Below are positions 8,095 through 16,818 of a stretch of DNA of 36,243 nt, in pieces. Position 1 is the stretch's first letter; each line of letters opens with the position of its first letter. Source of the stretch: Chitinophaga pinensis (GTDB taxonomy: Bacteria > Bacteroidota > Bacteroidia > Flavobacteriales > Flavobacteriaceae); contig CALPMA020000005.1 of assembly GCA_943324545.2 (NCBI GenBank), positions 1-36,243 of the forward strand. The letters are read 5' to 3'. The position numbers and the translations under genes were made by a program. The notes below the pieces were generated by a model. It saw only the letters and a list, made by a program, of their open reading frames with translations. It ran no database searches and was not told where the DNA came from.

Positions 8095-11000
8095 CTAGTT
8101 TTTGATTATTTTTTGAGAATAATTTAAGTTATCTCCGGATATTCTAAGTACATAAATTCCAGATTCCACTGCATTTAAATCAATTGGTTTTTCTGAATTA
8201 AAGAATTCGTTTTTAGCAGAATAAACTTCTCTTCCGCTCAAATCAACCACTTGAATATTCACTTTTCCTGAGTATTGATTGATATTGATATTATAAATAC
8301 CATTAGAAGGATTTGGAGAAATCACCACCCCTTTTTTATTTAAAAAATCCTCATTTGCAAGTGTTCTAGAGGAAAACAATCCAGAGAAAACACCTCTTCC
8401 GTAGGTAGAAGCATAAACTGCATTATCATCTCTTAAATCTAAATCAGTGACTTTCACATTACTCATACCATTAAATGATTGATACCAAATAGGAGAAGCG
8501 CTATCAAACGTATTAGTGTACCAAACACCAAGATCAGTTCCCACTATTACCTCATTTAGTTTTAATGGATTTTGTAAAATACATTTCACAGGCAAATCTG
8601 GTAAATTTCCTTCTTTGTTTTGCCATGTCAAACCACGATCGGCGCTATACCAAATGTTAACTACATTATAATTATGGAAAGTAACAAAAATATCATTTTC
8701 TGATTGACCAAATTCAACATCTGAAACACTTCCTACAAAATTTGGACCCGTTAAATCTGTCCAGGTCACAGTAGTGTCTGCGTTTAAAGATATTAATACC
8801 TTTCCATTTCTGAAACCAGCTAATAAAGTGGTAGCCGTCTCTGCTGTTGAATATTTAGATACAGTTAATGCAGTTGGTGAACTTGTAATTAAAGATGAAT
8901 TTGTAAAAGTTGTTTTTCCAACAGTGCCACTTTTTAAATTTGTATATCGTCTAATCCCATATACCGGTATTGTTCCAGGGACTGTATAGTCAGAAAACAA
9001 TATATCTTTACTAGAATCTAATGCCATGGGGCAAATAAAAGCTCCGTTGGAGGTAGATTCGTTATTAATTACTCTTGTAGCCCCAAAAATTGTTCTGTAA
9101 TTAATACTTTGATTATAAACATAGTTGGTAATAAAATAATTATCTATGTCTTGATCAAACATCGAAAATGCTCCATCACCCCCTTGAATTCTTACACTGC
9201 TATTTGCATTTGCCGATGCCCCTGCAAAATACTGTGTACCATTATCTTGAGCACCAGCAACAAAATAGTCTCCAGAGCCTGTGCCGGAAGGACCTACACC
9301 AACGGTATAAAATTGAGTAACGTTAAAGCCATTATTTCTTGAATTAATACCAGAACTATTTGTTGCAGTTGATATACTTCCACCATAATACACACCACCG
9401 TCATTTCCAAAAACAGCAATATTCGAATTTCCTGGCTTGAATGTCATAGCATGCTGATCAGAGTGAACATTGGTGGTCCAATTTGATATTGTTGTCCAGG
9501 AATTTCCCCCGTTAGATGATCTATATAAATCTATTCCACCTACATATATAATTTGGTCATTATTTGGATCTACTTCTATCATTAAATTATACCATGCCTG
9601 ACCTCCTGTGAAGCCATAGATTGTCTCTCTTGTTTCATTTCCAGCAGGTAATGGCATAATGGTTGAAGTCGCAAAACCATCGGTTGTTTTAATTAGTTGT
9701 ACTTCAATTCCATCAGTTGCTGTCGCTTGATTTAATTGTGCTAAAACATAAATTAGGTTAGGATTTGTTAATGAGGGCTCAATTTCAACTCTTTCGCCAC
9801 CACCATTTCCTGTTACTGTATATTTGTCAATAAATGTTGCTCCCCCATCATTTGAACAAAAAACTTTTCCTCCCCCATCAGAAAAACCAAAGCTTTTTTT
9901 GGTTGAAATCCAAATTTTATTATCTGCACCAATTTCTATATCATTTGGGCAGTACTTATTTTGATTTGGAGTAAGAGGCATAGTTAATTGCGTCCAAGTT
10001 GAACCTCCGTTGATAGATTTATAGACACCGTAAGCATCAGAGCCCATATAGGTAGTTGAGTTTGCTGGACCATAATAGGAATCAGCCGCTGCAACATAAA
10101 CCTCAGAAACTCCGCCATTATTTCTAATAACTATTTTATTGACATGCTGAATCCCAGGGACTAGACTACCGGTTAGCATTCCAATATTGCTTGGGTTTAA
10201 AGTTGCATTAACATTTCCTGATGCTAATGCAGCTTCTAAACGATCTCCATCAGCTTGAGAAATCATCACTGATGGAATTGTAATTGCGGCATCTGTCCCT
10301 CCAATTGCTGCTGGCGGACCTGGAACATTATTCATAATAATTACAGCAATAGCACCTGCTATTTGAGCGTTCATTACTTTTATTGCAAACGTACATGAAC
10401 CTCTTCTTATCAATGCAATTTTTCCGTTAATTGAAGCTGAATTAGTCAATCCATTGCACCCTATTGTTGGAGTGGTTGAGCCATCTGAAACCAAAACAAT
10501 ATTAGAAGTAATTGGTGTTGTGATGGTTGAGCCAAAAGATAAGTTAGGGAAGCAAGGATAAATTCCAGCTACTAAAGAAGGACTGCTTATAGTTATATTG
10601 CTAGCGGACTGAAAATTAGAAACACCGGTCACTCCCCCAAGAATCCTAGTCCAAGTTACCCCTCTATTTATTGATTTCCAAACCCCATTTCCACCTACAT
10701 CTCCTGCAGTATAGGATTCTCCAGTTCCAACATAAAAAACATTGGTATTATTTGGGTCAAAAGCAAGACAAGATACATTTAAATTATCTGCAATGTTAAC
10801 TCTTGTCCAAATAGATGCCGAATTTGAAATCGCCGTATTTTTCCATAAACCACCACTTACACCTCCTGCAAAAACAGTTTCTCGACTTGGGTCGTTCGGA
10901 TCAAACATAATTGCTCTTGTTCGTCCCCCAACGTTTGTTGGACCCCTTTCATCCCAGCTATTATCTACTGCATCTCCTGGAACTCTTCCTGAAGCAAGCT

Positions 11001-11349
11001 GGCGTTGTCTATCTTCTAATAATTCTTTTCTAATTTCTTCTAAATTTTCAGGCGTTGGTCTACCTAATTCAGGATTCATTGTTAATTCCCACTCATTTTC
11101 ATAATATTTATTTGGAGGAACACCATTAGGTCTATCGTTCCCTTGAGTTAGATTTTTTGTTTTTAAAAAAGGGCTATGATCTTGAAAATAAGCCAATTTC
11201 TTTCTTAATTCAATTGTTTTTTTGCTAGGCTTCACTTTTTTGTTTTTATTATTTGTAGCGGAAACTTCTTTGTCTTTTTTTTCTGATTGAGAAAACCCTG
11301 TTGCTATAAACAAAATCGAGAGAATTGAAATTAGTAATTTATTTTTCAT
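8095..11349 (-). CDS. Large secreted beta-propeller protein with PA domain and T9SS sorting tail
   Basis: 1084 residues. Signal peptide at about 1-20 (ends GFSQ). A charged linker follows to about residue 125. BNR/sortilin (VPS10)-like propeller repeats (SINRGVTWTR, SINGGSTWTQ, SSNGGNSWTT, SADRGLTWQN) cover about 130-1000. A protease-associated (PA) domain is inserted between repeats at about 255-385 (IALIRRGSCTFAIKVMNAQIAGAIAVIIMNN). The last 80 residues are a T9SS type A domain (ISPNPSNGIYNI to SGIYVLRIS, ending KIIKN), so it should cross the outer membrane by type IX secretion and be surface-attached or released. No protease catalytic motif was seen; PA domains usually mediate substrate or partner contact. 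Function unknown, possibly adhesion or glycan/protein binding. Confidence 0.88.
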   Translation of the reverse strand: MKNKLLISILSILFIATGFSQSEKKDKEVSATNNKNKKVKPSKKTIELRKKLAYFQDHSPFLKTKNLTQGNDRPNGVPPNKYYENEWELTMNPELGRPTPENLEEIRKELLEDRQRQLASGRVPGDAVDNSWDERGPTNVGGRTRAIMFDPNDPSRETVFAGGVSGGLWKNTAISNSASIWTRVNIADNLNVSCLAFDPNNTNVFYVGTGESYTAGDVGGNGVWKSINRGVTWTRILGGVTGVSNFQSASNITISSPSLVAGIYPCFPNLSFGSTITTPITSNIVLVSDGSTTPTIGCNGLTNSASINGKIALIRRGSCTFAIKVMNAQIAGAIAVIIMNNVPGPPAAIGGTDAAITIPSVMISQADGDRLEAALASGNVNATLNPSNIGMLTGSLVPGIQHVNKIVIRNNGGVSEVYVAAADSYYGPANSTTYMGSDAYGVYKSINGGSTWTQLTMPLTPNQNKYCPNDIEIGADNKIWISTKKSFGFSDGGGKVFCSNDGGATFIDKYTVTGNGGGERVEIEPSLTNPNLIYVLAQLNQATATDGIEVQLIKTTDGFATSTIMPLPAGNETRETIYGFTGGQAWYNLMIEVDPNNDQIIYVGGIDLYRSSNGGNSWTTISNWTTNVHSDQHAMTFKPGNSNIAVFGNDGGVYYGGSISTATNSSGINSRNNGFNVTQFYTVGVGPSGTGSGDYFVAGAQDNGTQYFAGASANANSSVRIQGGDGAFSMFDQDIDNYFITNYVYNQSINYRTIFGATRVINNESTSNGAFICPMALDSSKDILFSDYTVPGTIPVYGIRRYTNLKSGTVGKTTFTNSSLITSSPTALTVSKYSTAETATTLLAGFRNGKVLISLNADTTVTWTDLTGPNFVGSVSDVEFGQSENDIFVTFHNYNVVNIWYSADRGLTWQNKEGNLPDLPVKCILQNPLKLNEVIVGTDLGVWYTNTFDSASPIWYQSFNGMSNVKVTDLDLRDDNAVYASTYGRGVFSGLFSSRTLANEDFLNKKGVVISPNPSNGIYNININQYSGKVNIQVVDLSGREVYSAKNEFFNSEKPIDLNAVESGIYVLRISGDNLNYSQKIIKN

Positions 11350-11431
11350 AAAGAGAATTTGATTATTTCAGATTGTAAATATTTGGGTGAGTTTTATTTT
11401 TGAAATAATTGAATAGTAATCAGTTACATTT

Positions 11432-12775
11432 CTAATTTTTTGACGCATTTATGGTGTTAAACAAAATGTATGCATTCCCATCCGTTAAAAGAGAAATAAA
11501 GTGACAAATATGAAGTAATCTATCATATAAATTGTCTTTTTCAACTCTGAATTTCTCAGGAAGCAATTGTAAAACTAAACTGTCAAAATTAGATGCCGTC
11601 CCTTCATAATTATTATTGAAAGCAGTAATGAATTTGTCTAATAGTGTGTTTATTATTTGATAACCAGTAAGTTCTTTTTCAATCACTTCTCGGCTTTTAT
11701 ATATATTTTTCACGCTCAATTTAATTATATCATCCATTTGAGCTTTGTATTTACTTTTATCAGTTAGTGGATAGGGAAATTTTCCATTTAAAATAGCTTC
11801 CTCATTTTCAATAAATACATTTACAGCATCATTTATTAAACTGCCAATTGCTATTGCTCGCAAATAGCTAATTCGATCTTCTTTGGAAGTTAAAGTGTTG
11901 TATTTGTTAGTGTCAATACTGTCTTTTACCAAATTAATTAAGTATTCCAAGGCATAATCTTCAGAAACTAAACCTAGGTTTATTCCGTCTTCAAAGTCAA
12001 TAATTGTATAGCAAATATCATCTGCAGCTTCAACTAAATACGCTAAAGGGTGTCTTTCAAAACCCACATCTTTTCCCGATTTATTAGGAATCATTCCTAA
12101 TTCAGTGGCAACTTCTTTAAAAAATGTCACATCCGATTGGAAAAAACCGTATTTTTTATCGGCAATTGCTGAGGTTGGTTTTTTAGGCAAACTTTCTTTT
12201 GGGTATTTCATGTAAGCACCTAAGGTAGCGTAGGAAATTCTTAAGCCACCTTCGTTTCCTGGTCTTGAGCTAGTTAACACAGAAAAGCCGTTGGCATTTC
12301 CTTCAAAATCTATTAAGTCTTGCCATTGTTTATCGGTTAATTTGGCTTTGTATTTTTGTCCGTTTCCAATAGAAAAATACTCTCCAATAGCTTTTTCGCC
12401 GGAATGACCAAAAGGAGGATTTCCAATGTCGTGGGCCAAAGAAGCTGCTGCTACAATAGCCCCAAAATCATTCATTTCATAACCATGAATCTCATTTAAA
12501 TAAGGATATTTTTCAATTATTTTCTTTCCAACCAGTCGACCTATAGAACGTCCAACAACCGAAACCTCAAGGCTATGGGTTAATCTTGTGTGAACAAAAT
12601 CCGTTTTAGACATTGGAATTACTTGCGTTTTATCTTGTAAACTTCGAAATGACGAAGAAAAAATAATTCGGTCATAATCAACTTCAAATCCCAGTCGTGT
12701 ATCGTCTTGTTCTTTGCGTAAACGCTTAAAATTGTCTCCTTGTCTTTTTAGTGATAATAATTCTTCCCACTTCAT
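11432..12775 (-). CDS. dgt: Deoxyguanosinetriphosphate triphosphohydrolase-like protein
   Basis: 447 residues. HD-domain dNTPase that hydrolyses dGTP (or other dNTPs) to deoxynucleoside and triphosphate, affecting dNTP pools. Seen: DTRLGFEVDYDRIIFSSSFRSLQDKTQV near the N-terminus, the metal-site His in RLTHSLEVS (H67), the HD pair in LAHDIGNPPFGHSGEKAI (H115, D116) and a later Asp in YLVEAADDICYTIIDFEDG. Length suits the Bacteroidota Dgt family. Divergent from metG across 133 nt. Substrate preference cannot be read from sequence. Confidence 0.92.
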   Translation of the reverse strand: MKWEELLSLKRQGDNFKRLRKEQDDTRLGFEVDYDRIIFSSSFRSLQDKTQVIPMSKTDFVHTRLTHSLEVSVVGRSIGRLVGKKIIEKYPYLNEIHGYEMNDFGAIVAAASLAHDIGNPPFGHSGEKAIGEYFSIGNGQKYKAKLTDKQWQDLIDFEGNANGFSVLTSSRPGNEGGLRISYATLGAYMKYPKESLPKKPTSAIADKKYGFFQSDVTFFKEVATELGMIPNKSGKDVGFERHPLAYLVEAADDICYTIIDFEDGINLGLVSEDYALEYLINLVKDSIDTNKYNTLTSKEDRISYLRAIAIGSLINDAVNVFIENEEAILNGKFPYPLTDKSKYKAQMDDIIKLSVKNIYKSREVIEKELTGYQIINTLLDKFITAFNNNYEGTASNFDSLVLQLLPEKFRVEKDNLYDRLLHICHFISLLTDGNAYILFNTINASKN

Positions 12776-12809
12776 TTGTTTGATATCTTTGGTTCAATTC
12801 ACGAATATA

Positions 12810-12839
12810 CAAAATAGGATTGAAGTTCCTTTATTGCAA
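12810..12839 (-). promoter_or_regulatory. Weak candidate promoter of dgt
   Basis: The minus strand has TTG (12837-12839), 20 nt, then TATTTTG (12810-12816), one base shorter than TAnnTTTG. Position about 35 nt before the dgt start codon is suitable. Confidence 0.35.
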
Positions 12840-12881
12840 TTAATAAAAAAATAAAAAAGTAATTCCGTGTAAACTAGCTAC

Positions 12882-12911
12882 TTGTCCCTAACATAAATTA
12901 TCTTATTTTTG
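12882..12911 (+). promoter_or_regulatory. Promoter of metG
   Basis: TTG (12882-12884), 19-nt spacer, TATTTTTG (12904-12911) is a full Bacteroidota promoter match. It overlaps the upstream in-frame TTG at 12909 and so argues that metG starts at ATG 12954. Confidence 0.7.
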
Positions 12912-12953
12912 CATCTATTCTTGGCTAGTTTCAAGGATTTCAAAATTACAATT

Positions 12954-15014
12954 ATGATACAAAATCCTAAAAGATATACCATAACAGCTGCATTGCCCTA
13001 TACCAATGGCCCAATTCACATTGGACATTTGGCGGGTGTTTACGTACCTTCAGATATTTATTCCCGTTACTTAAGATTACAAGATAAAGATGTTTTGTTT
13101 GTTTGCGGAAGCGACGAACACGGTGTTGCCATTTCAATGAAAGCTAAAAAAGAAGGTGTAACGCCTCAGGAAATCATTGATAAATATGATGGAATAATTC
13201 GTCAATCGTTTATAGATTTTGGGATTGCTTTTGATAATTATTCAAGAACTTCATCGAAAATTCACCATGATACCGCTTCTGAATTTTTCAAAAAATTATA
13301 TGACAATGGAGATTTTATCGAGCAAGTAACAGAACAATTATATGATGCTAAAGCAAATCAATTTTTGGCAGACCGTTTTGTAACTGGAACCTGTCCAAAA
13401 TGTGGACACGAAGAAGCCTATGGCGATCAATGTGAAAAATGTGGTTCTACCTTAAACGCTACGGATTTAATTAACCCTAAATCAACAATTACCGGAGAAA
13501 TACCTGTTTTAAAATCAACAAAACATTGGTTTTTACCTTTGGATCGTTACGATGACTTTTTAAGAGAATGGATTTTAGTGGGGCATAAAAACGATTGGAA
13601 ACCCAATGTTTACGGTCAAGTAAAATCTTGGATTGACGGGGGTTTAGAACCTCGTGCGGTAACCCGAGATTTAGATTGGGGAATTGATGTTCCTGTTGAA
13701 GGAGCTGAAGGCAAAAAATTATATGTTTGGTTTGATGCCCCAATTGGATATATTTCGGCTTCCAAAGAATGGGCTGCAAGAGAAGGAAAAGATTGGGAAC
13801 CGTATTGGAAAAATGAAGATACGAAATTGGTTCACTTCATCGGAAAAGACAACATCGTTTTTCATTGTATCATTTTTCCTGCGATGTTAAAAGCAGAAGG
13901 AAGTTTTATTTTACCTGATAATGTTCCTGCAAATGAATTTTTAAATTTGGAAGGAGATAAATTATCGACCTCAAAAAACTGGGCGGTTTGGTTGCACGAA
14001 TACTTAGTTGATTTTCCAAACCAGCAAGATGTTTTGAGATATGCATTAACTTCTAATGCGCCAGAAACTAAGGATAACGATTTCACTTGGAAAGATTTTC
14101 AGGCGAGAAATAACAATGAATTGGTTGCGATTTTTGGGAATTTCATCAATCGGGTGGTAGTTTTAACCAATAAATTTTACAATGGAATTGTTCCAAATCC
14201 GAGTGAATTTTTAGATATTGACAACGCTACTTTAACTGAATTAAAAGCTTATCCAGCTGTCATTTCTAGTTCTTTAGAGCGCTACCGATTTAGAGAAGCA
14301 TTGGGAGAAATGATGAATGTTGCCCGTTTGGGGAATAAATATCTAGCCGATGAAGAGCCTTGGAAAGTAATTAAGGACAATCCTGAGCGAGTTCAAACAC
14401 AAATGTATGTAGCCTTGCAAATTGCCGCGGCTTTGAGTTCACTTTGCGAACCCTTTTTGCCATTTACAGCAGCAAAACTATCTAGTATTCTAAAAATTGA
14501 GAACAAAATAGATTGGAAAACAGTGTCTCAAACCTCGGAATTAATTCTTGAAGGTCACCAAATTGGAGAAGCAGAATTGCTTTTTGCAAAAATTGAAGAC
14601 GAAGAAATTCAAAAACAAATTGATAAATTAGAAGCTACGAAAGTAGCAAATAAAGCGGATAACAAAATGGCGGAACTTCAAAAAGAAACGATTCAATACG
14701 ATGATTTTGCAAAAATGGATATACGTGTAGGAACTATTCTAGAAGCAGAAAAAATGCCTAAAGCAAATAAATTGCTGATCTTAAAAATCGATACAGGAAT
14801 TGATGTTCGCACCATTGTTTCAGGAATTGCGGAGAGTTTTTCACCTGAAGAAATTATTGGAAAACGCGTTACAGTTTTAGTAAATTTAGCTCCAAGAAAC
14901 CTTCGCGGAGTTGATAGCGAAGGAATGATTTTGATGACTACCAATTCGGAAGGGAAATTGGTTTTTGTAAATCCGGATGCTGATGGAGTTGCTAATGGCG
15001 AAACAATAAACTAA
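12954..15014 (+). CDS. metG: Methionine--tRNA ligase
   Basis: 686 residues from the chosen ATG. Class I synthetase charging methionine onto initiator and elongator tRNA-Met. Features: HIGH-type motif (HIGHLAG) near the N-terminus, a zinc domain with two CxxC knuckles ([18 protein letters not shown]), the KMSKS-equivalent KLSTSKN, an alpha-helical anticodon-binding region, and a C-terminal OB-fold tRNA-binding domain ([32 protein letters not shown]). An in-frame TTG at 12909 would add 15 residues but sits within the -7 box, so it is rejected. The next gene begins at the nucleotide after the metG stop, so the two are co-transcribed. Confidence 0.96.
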   Translation: MIQNPKRYTITAALPYTNGPIHIGHLAGVYVPSDIYSRYLRLQDKDVLFVCGSDEHGVAISMKAKKEGVTPQEIIDKYDGIIRQSFIDFGIAFDNYSRTSSKIHHDTASEFFKKLYDNGDFIEQVTEQLYDAKANQFLADRFVTGTCPKCGHEEAYGDQCEKCGSTLNATDLINPKSTITGEIPVLKSTKHWFLPLDRYDDFLREWILVGHKNDWKPNVYGQVKSWIDGGLEPRAVTRDLDWGIDVPVEGAEGKKLYVWFDAPIGYISASKEWAAREGKDWEPYWKNEDTKLVHFIGKDNIVFHCIIFPAMLKAEGSFILPDNVPANEFLNLEGDKLSTSKNWAVWLHEYLVDFPNQQDVLRYALTSNAPETKDNDFTWKDFQARNNNELVAIFGNFINRVVVLTNKFYNGIVPNPSEFLDIDNATLTELKAYPAVISSSLERYRFREALGEMMNVARLGNKYLADEEPWKVIKDNPERVQTQMYVALQIAAALSSLCEPFLPFTAAKLSSILKIENKIDWKTVSQTSELILEGHQIGEAELLFAKIEDEEIQKQIDKLEATKVANKADNKMAELQKETIQYDDFAKMDIRVGTILEAEKMPKANKLLILKIDTGIDVRTIVSGIAESFSPEEIIGKRVTVLVNLAPRNLRGVDSEGMILMTTNSEGKLVFVNPDADGVANGETIN

Positions 15015-15701
15015 ATGAACCCAAAAATAATCGCTTTTGATGCCGATGATACTTTATGGCACAACGAACCTTATTTCGATGAAGCCCAAGAGCGTTTTTG
15101 TGTTTTGTTTCAAGATTATGCTTCAAAACAAGAAATTTTAGGGTTGATTTTAAATCACCAAATTGCCAATTTATCTTTGTATGGATTTGGCATTAAGGCA
15201 TTTACACTTTCTATGATTGAAACCGCTTTGGAATTAACCAATCATACTATTTCTGGAAGTGGAATTGAAAAAATAATTACTATTGGAAAGGATTTATTGC
15301 AAAAACCAGTTGAATTAATGCCAAATGTGGAAAAGGTTTTAGGTGAATTGCAAGGAAAATACAAATTGGTGGTAGCCACCAAAGGCGATTTAAAAGACCA
15401 ACACCGTAAACTTCATGATTCAGGAATTGGCGCCTATTTTCATCACATTGAAGTGATGAGTGATAAAACCGAATTGGATTATCAAAAAATGTTAGGGCGG
15501 TTGGATTGTGATCCTAAAGATTTTATAATGATTGGAAACTCACTAAAATCGGATGTTTTACCGATTTTAAATATTGGAGGTTACGGAGTTCATATTCCGT
15601 ATCACACCACCTGGGAATACGAAAAAATTGATTTTGAGATAGAGCACGACAATTTCTATTCCTTTGAAAATATTACAGAAGTCGTATCGCTTCTAAAATA
15701 A
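15015..15701 (+). CDS. HAD-superfamily hydrolase
   Basis: 228 residues, cytosolic. Motif I is DADDTLW (nucleophile D9 and acid/base D11). Motif II is the VVATKGD segment, motif III lysine lies in the SDKTELDYQKML region, and motif IV is MIGNSLKSDV. Probably a small-molecule phosphatase with a helical cap (about residues 20-90). The substrate is unknown. It starts directly after the metG stop codon (TAA then ATG), implying translational coupling; no functional tie to methionyl-tRNA synthesis is evident. Confidence 0.85.
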   Translation: MNPKIIAFDADDTLWHNEPYFDEAQERFCVLFQDYASKQEILGLILNHQIANLSLYGFGIKAFTLSMIETALELTNHTISGSGIEKIITIGKDLLQKPVELMPNVEKVLGELQGKYKLVVATKGDLKDQHRKLHDSGIGAYFHHIEVMSDKTELDYQKMLGRLDCDPKDFIMIGNSLKSDVLPILNIGGYGVHIPYHTTWEYEKIDFEIEHDNFYSFENITEVVSLLK

Positions 15702-15708
15702 AAAAAGG

Positions 15709-15737
15709 CGCAGCTTTCAGAATAATTGAAAACTGCG
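15709..15737 (-). terminator. Terminator between HAD gene and ssb
   Basis: CGCAG-c-TTTCA (15709-15719) pairs with TGAAA-a-CTGCG (15727-15737), one mismatch inside an otherwise 10-bp stem. On the minus strand the hairpin is followed by CC and a run of seven T, so it is a good terminator for ssb. It may also act weakly on the plus strand. Confidence 0.75.
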
Positions 15738-15750
15738 ACTTCTCTTTTAC

Positions 15751-16083
15751 TTACTTTCCTAACAGCATTAATTCGTCAATTACGACTTCTGTAACGTAAC
15801 GTTTTTCACCGTTTTTATCTTCGTAACTTCTGTGGGTCAATTTTCCTTCAATGGCGATTTCTTTGCCTTTAACCACATACTTCTCAATGATATCGGCTGT
15901 TTTTCCCCAGGCAATAAGACTGTGCCATTGGGTTTCTTCTACTTTTTCACCTTTTTCGTTTTTGTAATTTTCGTTGGTGGCAACGTTTAACTTGGCTAAT
16001 TTTTTTCCTCCGTCGAATGTTTTGATTTCTGGATCATTACCAACGTGACCGATTAACTGTACTTTGTTTCTTAATGTGCTCAT
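15751..16083 (-). CDS. ssb: Single-stranded DNA-binding protein, short tail-less form
   Basis: 110 residues, made essentially only of the OB-fold: NKVQLIGHVGNDPEIK, LAKLNVATNENYKNEKGEKVEETQWHSLIAWGKTADIIEKYVVKGKEIAIEGKL, then a strand ending LMLLGK. The flexible linker and acidic C-terminal tip (DDDIPF-like) that recruit replication and repair proteins in standard bacterial SSBs are missing. It could be a second SSB paralogue (for example stress- or uptake-related) or a compact chromosomal SSB; the window does not show the other copy. A 7-of-8 match to the -7 box on the minus strand (CATCTTTG, 16152-16159) is a possible promoter. Confidence 0.92.
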   Translation of the reverse strand: MSTLRNKVQLIGHVGNDPEIKTFDGGKKLAKLNVATNENYKNEKGEKVEETQWHSLIAWGKTADIIEKYVVKGKEIAIEGKLTHRSYEDKNGEKRYVTEVVIDELMLLGK

Positions 16084-16178
16084 AGCGTTTTAATTTAAAT
16101 GGGTTAAATAATAATTTTTGTTTTGCCGATAGTTGTTTGATTTCGACATTGCAAAGATGTGACAACTTCCAAAACTTA

Positions 16179-16230
16179 TTCGGTTGTTAACTGCTTACTT
16201 TCGGTTGTAGTTGTTTGTAAGCGTTTGTAA
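16179..16230. repeat. Short phased direct repeats upstream of a promoter
   Basis: TTCGGTTGT occurs at 16179 and again at 16200 (21-nt period). GTTTGTAA occurs at 16213 and 16223 (10-nt period). The second overlaps the -33 element of the plus-strand promoter at 16224-16253. Helical phasing would suit a regulator site, but the sequence is low in complexity. Confidence 0.35.
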
Positions 16231-16253
16231 TTGGAAAATATTAAGTATATTTG
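16224..16253 (+). promoter_or_regulatory. Strong promoter upstream of a structured RNA element
   Basis: TTTG (16224-16227), 18-nt spacer, TATATTTG (16246-16253), a full consensus match. Transcription would start near 16259 and run through the structured element at 16295-16390 into the gene at 16451, giving a leader of about 190 nt or a separate small RNA. Confidence 0.65.
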
Positions 16254-16294
16254 ATTGATTATAAAAGTTTTAAGGGCAATTTACAATCACAATA

Positions 16295-16390
16295 AACAAT
16301 TCTTTTTTAGCCCCGATGGCAGAGAAAATCCCACGCTTTTGCGTGGATTGAAACGAACAGCGGGAATAGGATTGGTTAAAAAAGATTGTT
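16295..16390 (+). ncRNA. Structured RNA candidate (Flavobacterium AGCCCCGAT-type element)
   Basis: The 367-nt space 16084-16450 contains a nested fold. An outer stem of 14 bp pairs 16295-16309 with 16377-16390 (one bulged base at 16300; core CTTTTTTA with TAAAAAAG). Inside it CCCG (16312-16315) pairs with CGGG (16361-16364). An inner hairpin pairs AAT-c-CCACGC with GCGTGGATT around a TTTT loop (16337-16340). The asymmetric internal loop carries GATGGCAGAG on one side and GAACAGCGGG on the other. From memory, similar AGCCCCGAT...AGCGGGA sequences recur between Flavobacterium genes; this may be the Rfam Flavo-1 motif, but I cannot confirm it. Role unknown: independent sRNA or 5' leader. Confidence 0.55.
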
Positions 16391-16450
16391 AATTCGCTTC
16401 AAAAAACAATACTTTTTGCGGCTGCAATTTTAATTTAATATTCAGAAATT

Positions 16451-16801
16451 ATGAACAAAACGTGTTTGGAATGCGACGATAAAATTGTGGGGCGCGAGGA
16501 CAAAAAGTTTTGCAGCGACGGTTGTAGGAATTCCTATAACAACAAAATTAATAAGGACAGCACGAATTTTATGCGCAATGTGAACAATAAATTGCGAAAA
16601 AACTATAGGGTTTTGTGCGCTTTGAATGTAGAAGGCAAGTCGAAAACAACGCGAGCAAAATTATTAAGTAAGGGATTCGATTTTGAATTTTTTACAAATA
16701 TTCTAAATACTAAGACACGTAATACCTATTATTTTATTTACGACCAAGGCTATATGGCTTTGGAGAACGATTATTTTATGTTGGTCAAAAAAGACATTTA
16801 A
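16451..16801 (+). CDS. Small zinc-ribbon protein of unknown function
   Basis: 116 residues, not recognised as a named family. The N-terminus carries a four-cysteine zinc-ribbon-like motif, Cx2C-x12-Cx3C (C5, C8, C21, C25; CLECDDK and FCSDGCRNSYNN). A basic segment follows (RNVNNKLRKNYR), then an alpha/beta-looking tail (FFTNILNTKTRNTYYFIYDQGYMALENDYFMLVKK). No signal peptide or membrane segment. A nucleic-acid or protein-binding role is possible but only inferred. It follows the structured RNA candidate by about 60 nt and precedes the M28 peptidase by 17 nt, so it may be co-transcribed with that gene. Confidence 0.8.
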   Translation: MNKTCLECDDKIVGREDKKFCSDGCRNSYNNKINKDSTNFMRNVNNKLRKNYRVLCALNVEGKSKTTRAKLLSKGFDFEFFTNILNTKTRNTYYFIYDQGYMALENDYFMLVKKDI

Positions 16802-16818
16802 TTTAAAATTAATTACAA

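Noticed and set aside
10742..11104. 120-residue plus-strand ORF antisense to the PA/propeller gene
   Set aside because: It lies wholly within a well-supported gene, has no family motif, and its composition reflects the opposite strand.
12909..12953. Longer metG start at TTG 12909
   Set aside because: The TTG is part of the promoter -7 box (12904-12911), upstream of the expected transcription start; the family N-terminus fits ATG 12954.
16295..16390. CRISPR repeat or transposon end at the hairpin region
   Set aside because: There is only one copy of each arm here, no spacer periodicity, no target-site duplication and no transposase nearby; an RNA-type nested fold fits better.
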